Shown: positions 37,364 to 46,046, counted from the stretch's first letter. The stretch: 64,000 nt of DNA from Chitinophagaceae bacterium LGM1 (GCA_018604165.1 CP075895.1:3219001-3283000); one strand, 5' to 3'. Notes: generated by a model not told the origin, from the letters alone. Numbers and translations: made by a program.

Positions 37364-37870
37364 ATGATACTCTCCGCAATCGTTGCCATATCTGATAATA
37401 ATGCCATTGGCAGGGATAATCAATTGCCATGGCATTTGCCCGATGATTTAAAATTCTTCAAACGCACTACACTTGGCAAACCTATGTTGATGGGGCGCAA
37501 AACTTTTGAGTCGTTGGGTGGTGTGTTAAAAAACAGGCTGCATATAGTAGTATCTCATCAAAAAGATTTGCAACTGCCCGATGGCGTATTGCTATGCAAC
37601 GATATAGATACGGGTATAGCCCGCATGGAGCTGGAGAATACGGAAGAGGGCTTTATAATAGGTGGTGGTGTGATATTTGAGAAAACGATGCACCTGATTG
37701 AGAGGTTGTACCTGACGCGTGTACATACTACCATAGAAGATGCACATGCTTTTTTCCCGCACATCAATCATGCACACTGGAAGCTCGTTTGGCAGGAAGA
37801 ACATAAGGCAGACGAAAAACACGCCTACGATTTTACCTTTCAGCAATGGGAAAGGATAAATGAAGTGTAA
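37364..37870 (+). CDS. folA: Dihydrofolate reductase
   Basis: This 168-residue enzyme reduces dihydrofolate to tetrahydrofolate with NADPH. It has AIVAISDNNAIGRDNQLPWH (N-terminal strand and Met20-like loop), the catalytic acid in LPDDLKFFKRTTLGKP, the MGRKTFES nucleotide motif and IIGGGVIFEKTM. The ATG at 37364 is chosen because the upstream in-frame start falls in the promoter element and would add eight non-conserved residues. The last base overlaps the start of the next gene (TAATG). Confidence 0.96.
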   Translation: MILSAIVAISDNNAIGRDNQLPWHLPDDLKFFKRTTLGKPMLMGRKTFESLGGVLKNRLHIVVSHQKDLQLPDGVLLCNDIDTGIARMELENTEEGFIIGGGVIFEKTMHLIERLYLTRVHTTIEDAHAFFPHINHAHWKLVWQEEHKADEKHAYDFTFQQWERINEV

Positions 37871-38256
37871 TGACGCTGCACGCTCTGATACAATACATAC
37901 GCTACAAATGGAAGGCTAAAACAAGGCATGGCATACACTCGCCTTTTGTATATGCTTTTATAGATGATTGCCTTGCCAAAAAATCTACCCAAAATCTTGA
38001 AGAGCGCATTAATGCATATTTCGGCGATACAATAAAATGGTCTGGAGAAGGATTTGAGGTTGAGCCAGGAGATTCAGTATTTGTCTTAGGTGTAAAGAAT
38101 ATTCATAGAACAAAAGAGAATACCAATATCTGGGATAACTTGTCAACTAACTTACCTGGATTTATTATCAGCATAGATTTATTCAGCATAGGATTGTTGA
38201 TATACAACCCCGATATAAAAGAAAAGCAGCACTTTGTGCTGCAATACCCTTTATAA
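37870..38256 (+). pseudogene. Shortened class I SAM-methyltransferase-like gene (core missing)
   Basis: The 128-residue open frame is intact. Its N-terminus (KAKTRHGIHSPFVYAFID) matches, by my recollection, the start of a Bacteroidota class I methyltransferase family of roughly 240 or more residues. Its C-terminus (SVFVLGVKNIHRT, then FIISIDLFSIGLLIYN and KEKQHFVLQY) matches that family's end. The middle, which should hold the Rossmann SAM-binding core, is absent, consistent with an in-frame internal deletion. It overlaps dfr by 1 nt, so it is still in the thyA-dfr operon. It may be a decaying gene or a short protein with a new role. A GCAGCAC-ttt-GTGCTGC hairpin (38226-38242) lies at its 3' end. 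Confidence 0.6.
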
Positions 38257-38276
38257 TATATTTTGTAAAAAAGTAC

Positions 38277-38591
38277 TTAGTCTTTCTTCATAAAGCCTTT
38301 CAGCTTATCGAGTGCATCTTTGGTGGCATCTTGTGCTTTTGCGCCAAACTCGCTCATTTTATCACCTGCATCTTTGGCAAAGCCTTCCATATTTTCTTTC
38401 GCCGTTTCTGCCATGTCTTTCATCTTGTCCATAATACTCTCGTCTTCTGTCAGGAAGTTGTCAATCATGCCATGCATCATTGGCGGTACTTTGCCCTTAA
38501 TAAATTCTGCAATGGTTTGAACAGCTTTCAATGCTTGTTCTTCGTTCAGCCCTGCTTTGGCTTTCAGTTGTTCCAGCAAATTATTTTCCAT
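38277..38591 (-). CDS. Small amphipathic helical protein, unknown function
   Basis: This 104-residue protein has no signal peptide. Residues 1-60 are helical. Residues 60-100 are Lys/Asp/Ala-rich repeats of roughly 11 residues (MKDMAETAKEN, MEGFAKDAGDK, MSEFGAKAQDA, TKDALDKLKGF), as in LEA-like or YtxH-like amphipathic proteins. It lies 32 nt downstream of clpX on the same strand and may be co-transcribed. A stress-related role would fit such repeats but is not shown. Confidence 0.68.
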   Translation of the reverse strand: MENNLLEQLKAKAGLNEEQALKAVQTIAEFIKGKVPPMMHGMIDNFLTEDESIMDKMKDMAETAKENMEGFAKDAGDKMSEFGAKAQDATKDALDKLKGFMKKD

Positions 38592-38623
38592 ATTCTTAAA
38601 TATTATGGGGTTAAGAAATTAAA

Positions 38624-39868
38624 TTAAGCTGCTTTCAAAAATTCTAGTTTTGAATGTTCCAGCATCTGTCTTGCATAGTCGAGCGATAGATAGAACACTT
38701 CTTCATTCTTTTCTGATGGCAGGTCGAACATGGCATCTGTCAATATCATTTCGCAAATAGCACGCAAACCACGCCCACCCAGTTTGAACTGTACTGCTTT
38801 TTCTACCATATAGTCCAGCGCAGCATCTTCTACTTCTAGTTTCACGCCTTCGTATTCAAACAGTTTTTTGTACTGTTTTATGAGCGCGTTCTTCGGCTCT
38901 GTCAATATGCGTTTCAGTGCGCTCGGGTCAAGCGGATTCAGATATGTAACTACCGGCAGGCGGCCCAGCAATTCGGGTATCAGCCCGAAAGTGCGCAGGT
39001 CTTGTGCATTTACGTATTGCAGCAGGTTGGCACGGTCTATCTCGTTGGTTTCTTTAATGGCCTTATAGCCTATAGAAGATGTCTGCACGCGACGTGCTAT
39101 CATTTTATCAATGCCCTCAAATGCGCCACCGCAAATAAACAGGATGTTTTGCGTATTCACTTTTACCATCTTCTGCTCAGGGTGTTTGCGCCCGCCTTGT
39201 GGTGGCACTAATACTTCTGAACCTTCGAGCAGTTTCAGCATCGCTTGTTGCACGCCCTCACCACTTACATCACGCGTGATGGATGGATTATCGCCTTTAC
39301 GACCTATTTTATCTATCTCGTCAATATATACTATGCCACGCTCTGCAGCCGCTACATCAAAATTGCAAGATTGTAACAATCGAGAAAGGATGCTTTCTAC
39401 GTCTTCGCCCACATATCCCGCTTCTGTAAATACCGTAGCATCTACAATGGCAAACGGCACTTGCAGCAAACGCGCTATGCTCTTAGCCAACAAGGTTTTA
39501 CCTGTACCTGTTTCGCCCACCATGATGATATTCGATTTTTCAATCTCCACGTCGTCCTGAATTGGATGCATCAGGCGCTTGTAGTGGTTATACATTGCCA
39601 CAGCCAATACTTTTTTGGCATCGTCCTGTCCTATAACATACTGGTCGAGAAATGCTTTTATTTCTCTTGGCTTATGTAGCTTGTGTTGATACAGGTCGGT
39701 TTTAGCAGCCTGTGGCTTATTCATCTCACCATTGGCTTCCTGCAATAAATGATGGGCATTTTCTATGCACTGGTCACATATATTACCTTTCATACCCGTA
39801 AAGAGGATATTTACATCACTCTCAATACGGTCGCAAAAGGAACATTTTCTTTCAGACTGCTTAGCCAT
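38624..39868 (-). CDS. clpX: ATP-dependent Clp protease ATP-binding subunit ClpX
   Basis: This 414-residue AAA+ unfoldase delivers substrates to ClpP. It has an N-terminal four-Cys zinc finger ([14 protein letters not shown]), Walker [12 protein letters not shown] (about 122), Walker [11 protein letters not shown] (about 186), sensor/arginine-finger region [13 protein letters not shown] and C-terminal [10 protein letters not shown]. The ClpP-contacting loop reads IGY (TSSIGYKA) where E. coli has IGF. The ATG at 39868 is chosen, giving [12 protein letters not shown]. clpP is not in this window. A TACCTTTG promoter lies 21 nt upstream. Confidence 0.97.
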   Translation of the reverse strand: MAKQSERKCSFCDRIESDVNILFTGMKGNICDQCIENAHHLLQEANGEMNKPQAAKTDLYQHKLHKPREIKAFLDQYVIGQDDAKKVLAVAMYNHYKRLMHPIQDDVEIEKSNIIMVGETGTGKTLLAKSIARLLQVPFAIVDATVFTEAGYVGEDVESILSRLLQSCNFDVAAAERGIVYIDEIDKIGRKGDNPSITRDVSGEGVQQAMLKLLEGSEVLVPPQGGRKHPEQKMVKVNTQNILFICGGAFEGIDKMIARRVQTSSIGYKAIKETNEIDRANLLQYVNAQDLRTFGLIPELLGRLPVVTYLNPLDPSALKRILTEPKNALIKQYKKLFEYEGVKLEVEDAALDYMVEKAVQFKLGGRGLRAICEMILTDAMFDLPSEKNEEVFYLSLDYARQMLEHSKLEFLKAA

Positions 39869-39889
39869 TCGTTGCAATAGTTTAGTCGG

Positions 39890-39897
39890 CAAAGGTA
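39890..39897 (-). promoter_or_regulatory. Candidate -7 element for clpX
   Basis: TACCTTTG on the minus strand, followed by CCGAC, 21 nt before the ATG at 39868. Confidence 0.5.
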
Positions 39898-40007
39898 CGA
39901 TTAATTATATAAATGGGTATTTGCGCTGTACTAATGAGAAATTGCCATAGGTATAATTTATACAGGCTTGTAACTACTTACGCCACACATAATTAACTTG
40001 CATCGTT

Positions 40008-42488
40008 ATGCCATTATTATTCGCAGGCCAGCAAGAGGGTATGCGTTTCGCAGATATTATCCTGCCGCTCAATCTGCCGCAGGCACTTACCTATGGCATA
40101 CCACATGATATGCAACCACTGTTGCAAACAGGTATGCGGGTAGAGGTATCGCTTGGCAGAAACAAACTGTATGCAGGCATTGTAGCAAGAATACACAACG
40201 ACAAGCCAGAAGCCTACGAAGTAAAGCCCATCAAAAATATTATTGACGAGCAGCCAATAGTTAATGATATACAATTACGCTTCTGGCAATGGGTTGGCAA
40301 TTATTATGCTGCTGTACCTGGCGAAGTAATGCAGTCGGCATTGCCATCTCACCTGAAGCTGATTGGTGAAACTACCCTGAAGTGGGCACCCGTACACGAT
40401 GATGTAGTATATGAATGGAGCAACGAGGCATACCCAGCAGCCGAGGCATTGGAAATGCGTAAAGAGCTCAGCATCAGCGACCTACGTGGCTTGGTAGGCA
40501 GCAGACATCTTACATCTGTATTGAACGAACTGCTTGAAAAAGAAGTAGTGCAGATACACGACGAACTGGAACCCACTTACAAACCCAAAACCGAAAGAGT
40601 AATATCGCTGGCATCACAGTATAATAATGAGGAAGCAATGCACCAGTTATTTAACGAACTGTCGCGCGCACCCAAACAGTTGGATGTATTGATGGCATAC
40701 ACAGAGCTGAGCATTAAAAACAAAATAGTACGCCAGTACGATTTGCTTGAGCGAAGCAGTGCTACCGCCGCACAAATAAAATCGCTGGCAGATAAAGGGA
40801 TATTTAAAATAGAAGAACGAGATACTGATAGGCTGCAGTACACAGGCGAAGTAGTAAACAAGGAAATAGATTTTACACCGGCACAGCAACAGAGTTATCA
40901 TGAATTAACAGCGGGCTTGGAAGAAAAAAATGTTGCCCTGTTGCAAGGCGTTACGGGCAGCGGCAAGACACTCATATATATTCATAAAATAAAAGAGTGC
41001 ATATCACAAGGCAAGCAGGCATTGTTTCTTTTGCCTGAAATAGGACTGACAACGCAATTAGTAAGCAGGCTTTATGCATATTTTGGCGAGGAATTGGGTG
41101 TATATCATTCGCGCTTCAGCAATAACGAACGTGTAGAGATATGGGAGAAAGTGCGGTTGGGTAAATACAAAATAGTAATAGGCCCGCGCTCTGCATTGTG
41201 GCTACCGTATCATCAGTTGGGCTTGATAATTGCAGATGAAGAACATGATGGCTCTTACAAACAGAAAGACCCCGCCCCTCGCTTCCATGCACGCGATGCA
41301 GCTATCTATCTGGCATCACTTCACAATGCAAAAACGATATTAGGCTCTGCAACCCCATCTGTAGAAAGTCTGTATAATGCAAAGCAAGGCAAGTATTCAT
41401 ACATCAAACTGATGGAGCGTTATATGGGTGTGAAGATGCCATCTATAGAAATGATAAATGCAGCCACCTTAGAGCAGTTCAGACAACAGGGCATCAAACT
41501 CATTACCCCCGACCTGTTCAAAGCCATTGCCGAAACATTAGAAAAAAAGAAACAAATCATCTTGTTTCAAAACCGCAGGGGCTATGCGCCATTTCAGCTA
41601 TGCACCATGTGCGGGTGGGTGCCACAATGTAAAAACTGTTCTGTATCACTGACTTATCATAAAAGTACCGATAAACTACATTGTCATTATTGCGGCCAGA
41701 AATCGGCCATCATAAACATGTGCCCATCGTGTGGCGGCAACCGCATACAGAGCAAAAGCTTTGGTACAGAAAAAATAGAAGAAGAAATACAAACACTCTT
41801 TCCCAAAGCGCGCACAGCCCGAATGGATATAGATACCATGCGCGGCAAGCAAAGTATGCAGCAATTGCTGGACGAAGTAGAGAAGCGAAAAATTGATATA
41901 CTCATCGGAACACAAATGGTGGTTAAGGGGCTTGACTTTGCAGGGGTATCATTGGTAGGTATTTTAAGTGCCGATAGCTTGTTGAGTTACCCCGACTTCA
42001 GGGTAAATGAACGAGCTTTTCAACTGATGGAGCAAGTAAGCGGGCGTGCAGGGCGAACAGATGGTGCAGGTAAAGTAATGATACAAGGATACAACCTGAC
42101 ACATCCTGTATTGCAATGGGTGCAGCAGCACGATGTTGAAGCGTTTTATGAACAGGAAATAAAATACCGGGAGTACTTTGCCTATCCGCCATTTGCAAGG
42201 CTCATCAAAATAACTTTTAAACACAAAGAAGAGCCCAAAGCCATTGAAGCGGCTATACGTATGGCACAAGTACTTGCTACTACAAACGGCATAGCCGTAC
42301 AAGGCCCCGTACCCGCATTGGTTCCTCGTATTCGCAACCAGTATATACAAGAAGTATGGGTAAAATGCCAAAGGGATAATAGAGTGCTGGATACTGTGAA
42401 GCAACAAATAATAGCTGAAAAAAGAAACATCATAGGCGAGCGTGGTAACAATGCTTTGCAAATACTCATAGACATTGACCCGCAATAA
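40008..42488 (+). CDS. priA: Primosomal protein N' (replication restart helicase PriA)
   Basis: This 826-residue helicase restarts stalled replication forks. The N-terminal 3'-DNA-end-binding region (about 10-110) precedes the helicase with Walker A GVTGSGKTLIY (about 311) and DEEH box LIIADEEHDGSYKQ. A zinc-binding insert has paired Cys motifs (CTMCGW, CKNC, CHYCGQ, CPSCGG, about 532-575). Motifs VSGRAGR and LIGTQMVVKGLDF-like text follow. The first ATG is used. An ATG at 40041 (MRFADIILPL) is a possible alternative, closer to the usual family start. Confidence 0.96.
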   Translation: MPLLFAGQQEGMRFADIILPLNLPQALTYGIPHDMQPLLQTGMRVEVSLGRNKLYAGIVARIHNDKPEAYEVKPIKNIIDEQPIVNDIQLRFWQWVGNYYAAVPGEVMQSALPSHLKLIGETTLKWAPVHDDVVYEWSNEAYPAAEALEMRKELSISDLRGLVGSRHLTSVLNELLEKEVVQIHDELEPTYKPKTERVISLASQYNNEEAMHQLFNELSRAPKQLDVLMAYTELSIKNKIVRQYDLLERSSATAAQIKSLADKGIFKIEERDTDRLQYTGEVVNKEIDFTPAQQQSYHELTAGLEEKNVALLQGVTGSGKTLIYIHKIKECISQGKQALFLLPEIGLTTQLVSRLYAYFGEELGVYHSRFSNNERVEIWEKVRLGKYKIVIGPRSALWLPYHQLGLIIADEEHDGSYKQKDPAPRFHARDAAIYLASLHNAKTILGSATPSVESLYNAKQGKYSYIKLMERYMGVKMPSIEMINAATLEQFRQQGIKLITPDLFKAIAETLEKKKQIILFQNRRGYAPFQLCTMCGWVPQCKNCSVSLTYHKSTDKLHCHYCGQKSAIINMCPSCGGNRIQSKSFGTEKIEEEIQTLFPKARTARMDIDTMRGKQSMQQLLDEVEKRKIDILIGTQMVVKGLDFAGVSLVGILSADSLLSYPDFRVNERAFQLMEQVSGRAGRTDGAGKVMIQGYNLTHPVLQWVQQHDVEAFYEQEIKYREYFAYPPFARLIKITFKHKEEPKAIEAAIRMAQVLATTNGIAVQGPVPALVPRIRNQYIQEVWVKCQRDNRVLDTVKQQIIAEKRNIIGERGNNALQILIDIDPQ

Positions 42489-42489
42489 A

Positions 42490-42510
42490 AAGGGGCTACT
42501 TGAGCCCCTT
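42490..42510 (-). terminator. Intrinsic terminator after the ferritin-like operon
   Basis: The arms AAGGGGCT and AGCCCCTT flank a 5-nt loop, followed by a T-run on the minus strand. It lies in the 3' flank of the gene ending at 42537 and overlaps the priA stop region edge. Confidence 0.75.
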
Positions 42511-42536
42511 GATAATAATATCTAACAGAATGAATA

Positions 42537-43349
42537 TTATACAATAAACGGACGCATAAATATTTCCGCGTCAGCCATCGTCATTGGTTCGTCCAATGCT
42601 TCTGTAGCAGCGTTAAAAGAAATATCAAACCCGTTAATGCCAACTGTGTTTGTTTTGAGTTGCATAGTATTGTCTTCGTTTTGATATGCTTTCTTTATTT
42701 CACCAACGATGGAATTAGCTTCTGTACCAGCTATCCAAGGCATCATATCAACACCTATATTTCTTCTTGAAAAGCGTATGTGTGCCGCATGACGTGCATT
42801 GGCAGTAGCTATATTCATTGCATCTATACGGAAAGCTTTATTGGTCAGAAACATCTTAACACCTGTAAGATACATACGCACACCTCCATCTTCCAACGCA
42901 TGAGCAACTGTCAGCAAAGTTTTAAAATCAGACATCGTTGAAGACAATGCACCCTTACCTGTAAAATCATAAGCAGGCGCTGTAGGCACAACATTATTGG
43001 TTCTGTTAAGATGGTATATCCAATACGCAACCTGTGCTTTTTTATCTTTTGCTATTTTCTCAAAGGCAGCTCTTTCACCAATAGGTATCAGGTCTGTTTT
43101 GCTAAGTGCCTCTGTGTAAAAAGCCGACTGCATATAGCTCATATTCAATAAGAATACGATAGCTTCAGCCAAAATGTCTGTAGTTTTTGCAGCTGCATTA
43201 TTTACTGTCAACCCTGCAATAGCAAAAGGAGAAGCAATCTTTGCTACTTTAAAACCAAGATTGCGCAGTATATGCCTCCTGTCAGCTTTTTCTTCAAAAG
43301 CCTGTGGGTGCACTTGTTCAAATTCTTTTAATATATCTGTGAGTTTCAT
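42537..43349 (-). CDS. Ferritin-like domain protein, degenerate metal site
   Basis: This 270-residue protein belongs with the ferritin-like (PF13668/Rds1-type) group. A weak twin-arginine-like start (ADRRHILRNLG, about 22-32) precedes a hydrophobic stretch and NNAAAK. Helix blocks include MSYMQSAFYTEAL, the aligned KKAQVAYWIYHLNRT and TANARHAAHIRF. Compared with the paralogue upstream (43362-44054), the first-helix Glu and the H-E-x-x-H motif appear replaced (Gln/Lys-Ala-Gln), so iron binding may be lost. It starts 12 nt after that paralogue in an operon. The function is unknown. Confidence 0.75.
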   Translation of the reverse strand: MKLTDILKEFEQVHPQAFEEKADRRHILRNLGFKVAKIASPFAIAGLTVNNAAAKTTDILAEAIVFLLNMSYMQSAFYTEALSKTDLIPIGERAAFEKIAKDKKAQVAYWIYHLNRTNNVVPTAPAYDFTGKGALSSTMSDFKTLLTVAHALEDGGVRMYLTGVKMFLTNKAFRIDAMNIATANARHAAHIRFSRRNIGVDMMPWIAGTEANSIVGEIKKAYQNEDNTMQLKTNTVGINGFDISFNAATEALDEPMTMADAEIFMRPFIV

Positions 43350-43361
43350 TTTTATAATGTA

Positions 43362-44054
43362 TTAATACCTTGGCATATTCGCACCTGAAATACTTTTCTT
43401 GAAAAACTGACGTGTAATATCGAGTGAGCTTTGAGGGTCTTGCGAAACATCCATACCATTGCCGTCTGTTTTTTCGGCAAAGGTATTGGGGTAAACAAAA
43501 TTGTTGACAATTGCAGAATGCCTTGCATCTACTACAGCTATCTTGCTTACTACCTGTATATGCTCCTCGCTTGTTAGTAATTTACAAATACCGCTCAACC
43601 CAGCTGTAACTGTCTCTTCAAAAAACTTAGCCTTTGCCATAACACTATTTTTAACGTTGAAATCTATTGAACTCCAATCGTTCTCTAAGCTTGGTGGAAT
43701 GGCTGATGTACCTAAATAGTTTTTGAAAAGTTCACGATGTACAATTTCGTGGTCGCGCATAGCTACAAAAAAACCTTTCTCAGTAGCTGTCATGCCCGAA
43801 TATGGATTTTTAAGAACTTCGATATAGAACGCAGCTTCCAATTGTTGTAGCAAGTATGCATAGTTAAGCAAACCGGTATCGTTTGCGCCGAGGTCTAATG
43901 CGCCTTCTTCTGCGGGCTTGGGGTCATCTTCCTTTTTGCATGATGCGATGAGCATGCCGGCACCGGCTATGGCACCTGCATAGTTCAAAAATTTCCTGCG
44001 TGACAAAGAGGCATTTTCATGCGCTTTCTGCTCTTGCGTTGTTACTTCTTTCAT
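43362..44054 (-). CDS. Tat-exported ferritin-like domain lipoprotein
   Basis: This 230-residue protein has a clear Tat signal (SLSRRKFLNYAG at about 17-28) followed by a hydrophobic stretch and lipobox IASC (Cys near 39), so it should fold and load metal before export and then be lipid-anchored. The ferritin-like domain (about 55-215) has LQQLEAAFYIEV, RDHEIVHRELF with H-E-x-x-H, and VVDARHSAIVNN, which supply candidate di-metal ligands. It is co-transcribed with the degenerate paralogue (12-nt gap) and divergent from tatA 251 nt away. The physiological role is not known. Confidence 0.82.
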   Translation of the reverse strand: MKEVTTQEQKAHENASLSRRKFLNYAGAIAGAGMLIASCKKEDDPKPAEEGALDLGANDTGLLNYAYLLQQLEAAFYIEVLKNPYSGMTATEKGFFVAMRDHEIVHRELFKNYLGTSAIPPSLENDWSSIDFNVKNSVMAKAKFFEETVTAGLSGICKLLTSEEHIQVVSKIAVVDARHSAIVNNFVYPNTFAEKTDGNGMDVSQDPQSSLDITRQFFKKSISGANMPRY

Positions 44055-44305
44055 AAGTAGCTGTTACTAAATAATATTGCTCCTGTATCTGTAAAAAATC
44101 AAACTACAAAGCTACCAGCCACTTGCGTGCGGTAAACCTCATGTTTTGTGCTTAGTAAATCTAATATATGTTATCTGTTTTTCACAGCCTTGAGGCATAA
44201 AAATTTCGCTTTCTTTGCAATATTATTCATCAGGGCTACTAAAAATGCCCGATAATGAGTAGTATATTTATTTTGAATTATATGATTAACGATAAAATAA
44301 ACTCC

Positions 44306-44491
44306 ATGTCTATATTATTATCAGTACCCGGTATGTGGGAAATTGTCATCATATTGGTGATTATCATTGTGCTATTTGGCGCAAAGAAAATACCCGGACT
44401 GGCGCGTGGCCTTGGGCAAAGCGTAAAAGAATTTAAAGATGCTAAAGGCGGTAATGAGGCTGAAGCAAAAGACAAGGATGCAAAACCTTAG
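44306..44491 (+). CDS. tatA: Twin-arginine translocase subunit TatA/TatE
   Basis: From the ATG at 44306 the product has 61 residues. A single membrane helix (about 8-26, WEIVIILVIIIVLFGAKKI) is followed by the signature amphipathic helix KKIPGLARGLGQSVKEFKDA and a charged tail. TatA forms the pore of the Tat pathway, which exports folded proteins. Earlier in-frame starts (44255, 44282) would add non-conserved residues. Its neighbour across the divergent gap is a protein with a Tat signal. tatC is not in this window. Confidence 0.9.
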   Translation: MSILLSVPGMWEIVIILVIIIVLFGAKKIPGLARGLGQSVKEFKDAKGGNEAEAKDKDAKP

Positions 44492-44736
44492 TTCTTATTT
44501 ATGGCAAATACAAAGGGTATGCCCAGTCGTTCTCTAACTGCTATCCCCACTTTTCTACTTTGTTTGATTAGCTTGTAGCGTTGCAAGTCGGCAATCTCCA
44601 TAGTGTTTGTATATAGCCTGTGTATGCTAACCTGCCGTAGATAAGCTGAAAGAAATATGGCTGTATTGACATCAGATGCTACTATGTCGTTTCGGTAATG
44701 AATCCATGTTTTTTGTTGCCCTCTCCACATAAACAT
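44488..44736 (-). CDS. Small hypothetical protein
   Basis: This is an 82-residue open frame, basic (many Arg, Lys), with no signal peptide and no recognised domain. Its 3' end overlaps the tatA stop by 4 nt on the opposite strand. Codon content does not look random, but there is no promoter element or homologue I can name. It could be a small cytoplasmic protein or a chance frame. Confidence 0.35.
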   Translation of the reverse strand: MFMWRGQQKTWIHYRNDIVASDVNTAIFLSAYLRQVSIHRLYTNTMEIADLQRYKLIKQSRKVGIAVRERLGIPFVFAINKN

Positions 44737-44760
44737 TTCACATTATAAGGGTTAGTGCAT

Positions 44761-44901
44761 TTAATGAAAACGCTTGGGCGATTTGTACACCCTATTGATG
44801 TCTGAACCACAGCCACAACCCTTTCCACTGGCGCAACTGTCTATCAATATCATCAACCCGCCTAAGAGTAACAAGTAAACAAAGTTTTTGTTTCTTTTCA
44901 T
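44761..44901 (-). CDS. 46-residue micro-lipoprotein with Cys-Gly cluster
   Basis: The frame starts ATG 44901 and stops at 44761. The product opens MKRNKNFVYLLLLGGLMI, continues LIDSCASGKGCGCGSDINR and ends KSPKRFH. The N-terminus is a good lipoprotein signal, with Lys/Arg start, Leu-rich core and lipobox-like IDSC (Cys near 23). After the anchor Cys come three Cys in GKGCGCGSD. Small Bacteroidota lipoproteins of this kind are usually missed by gene callers. It is divergent from the glycosyltransferase at 44943, whose promoter lies within the gap. The function is unknown. Confidence 0.6.
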   Translation of the reverse strand: MKRNKNFVYLLLLGGLMILIDSCASGKGCGCGSDINRVYKSPKRFH

Positions 44902-44913
44902 GTGCTTCGCATC

Positions 44914-44921
44914 TACTTTTG
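44914..44921 (+). promoter_or_regulatory. Candidate -7 element for the glycosyltransferase
   Basis: TACTTTTG places the transcription start near 44926-44929, after the ATG at 44900 and 21 nt before the ATC proposed as the glycosyltransferase start. Confidence 0.45.
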
Positions 44922-44942
44922 TAAAGTTAAGTATTCCGCACT

Positions 44943-46022
44943 ATCAAAAAAGCTAAACATATATTAATATCTCCTCTTGATTGGGGGCTTGGGCATACCA
45001 CCCGTTGTGTACCCATCATCCGTTATCTGCAAAGCAAGGGGCATACCGTAACGCTGGCAGGTAACGACTGGCAGCGCAAATATATCAGCCAGACCTTTCC
45101 GGGCACCAGCACCATACATATTGATGGGTATAATGTCCAATACAGCAAAAGTGGCAGGGGATTCCTGCTGAATCTATTTAAACAACTGCCAGCAGTGCTG
45201 AAAACCATAAAAGCTGAAAATGAATGGCTGATGCATGAAGCAACGTATAACCATTATGATGGCATTATATCCGACAACAGGTATGGCATGTACCATCCGC
45301 ACATACCATCGGTCATTATGACTCATCAGGTACTGGCACAAAGTGGTATGGGTAGCATGATAGACAATATGTTACGTGGCATACATTATAAAAGGCTAGG
45401 AAGGTTTAATGTCTGTTGGGTAGTAGATGTAGAAGGGACACCCAATCTGGCAGGTAAATTGGCGCACCCTGATGTGATGCCTGCAAATGCCAGATACATT
45501 GGGCTACTATCGCAAATAGAGCAGCGGGCAACATCTGAACAACATATATTGGTACTGCTATCAGGGCCTGAGCCACAAAGGACTATACTGGCAGACAAAC
45601 TATGGGAGCAGGTAAAAAACTACAACGGTAAAATAGTATTTGTAGAGGGTAGTGATAATGTAACTGATAAAGGCATCATACCATCACATATTGAATACTA
45701 CAAACGCATTACCAAAGAAGTGCTTGAACCACTTATAGCCAACGCGTCTTTAGTCATTTGCCGTAGCGGGTACTCTACACTCATGGACTTGGTAGTATTG
45801 GGCAAAAAAGCTGTCTTAATACCCACACCAGGGCAAACAGAACAAGTATTCTTAGGTAGGCACTTACACAAACAAGGGATGTATTATTGTGTATCTCAAA
45901 ATGAGTTCATACTTGACGATGTGCTTGCTGATATTAAAAATTTCTCATTCAAAATGCCAACGCTCAAAAACCCGCATCAGCAATACATGGCGGTGGTAGA
46001 TGATTGGCTGGATAGTCTATAA
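44943..46022 (+). CDS. MurG-like glycosyltransferase, non-standard start codon
   Basis: The conserved coding frame extends well upstream of the first GTG (45195). Residues encoded from 44943 read IKKAKHILISPLDWGLGHTT and continue RCVPIIRYLQSKGHTVTLAG, the typical N-terminus of Bacteroidota GT-B glycosyltransferases. No ATG, GTG or TTG lies between the in-frame TAA at 44928 and that motif, so ATC at 44943 (359 residues) is the likely start. A sequence error is the alternative. The C-terminal half carries ICRSGYSTLMDLVVLGKKAV and TPGQTEQVFLGRHL, the UDP-sugar-binding pattern of MurG/GT28-like enzymes. The acceptor is unknown. Confidence 0.78.
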   Translation: MKKAKHILISPLDWGLGHTTRCVPIIRYLQSKGHTVTLAGNDWQRKYISQTFPGTSTIHIDGYNVQYSKSGRGFLLNLFKQLPAVLKTIKAENEWLMHEATYNHYDGIISDNRYGMYHPHIPSVIMTHQVLAQSGMGSMIDNMLRGIHYKRLGRFNVCWVVDVEGTPNLAGKLAHPDVMPANARYIGLLSQIEQRATSEQHILVLLSGPEPQRTILADKLWEQVKNYNGKIVFVEGSDNVTDKGIIPSHIEYYKRITKEVLEPLIANASLVICRSGYSTLMDLVVLGKKAVLIPTPGQTEQVFLGRHLHKQGMYYCVSQNEFILDDVLADIKNFSFKMPTLKNPHQQYMAVVDDWLDSL

Positions 46023-46046
46023 ATCGGTGCTTTCAATACTGCACAC

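Noticed and set aside
44900-44965. Frameshift at an A6 tract joining an ATG at 44900 to the glycosyltransferase frame
   Set aside because: It would give a 5' extension unlike the family, and the TACTTTTG promoter lies downstream of that ATG, so it would not be transcribed from it. Kept only as an alternative to ATC initiation.
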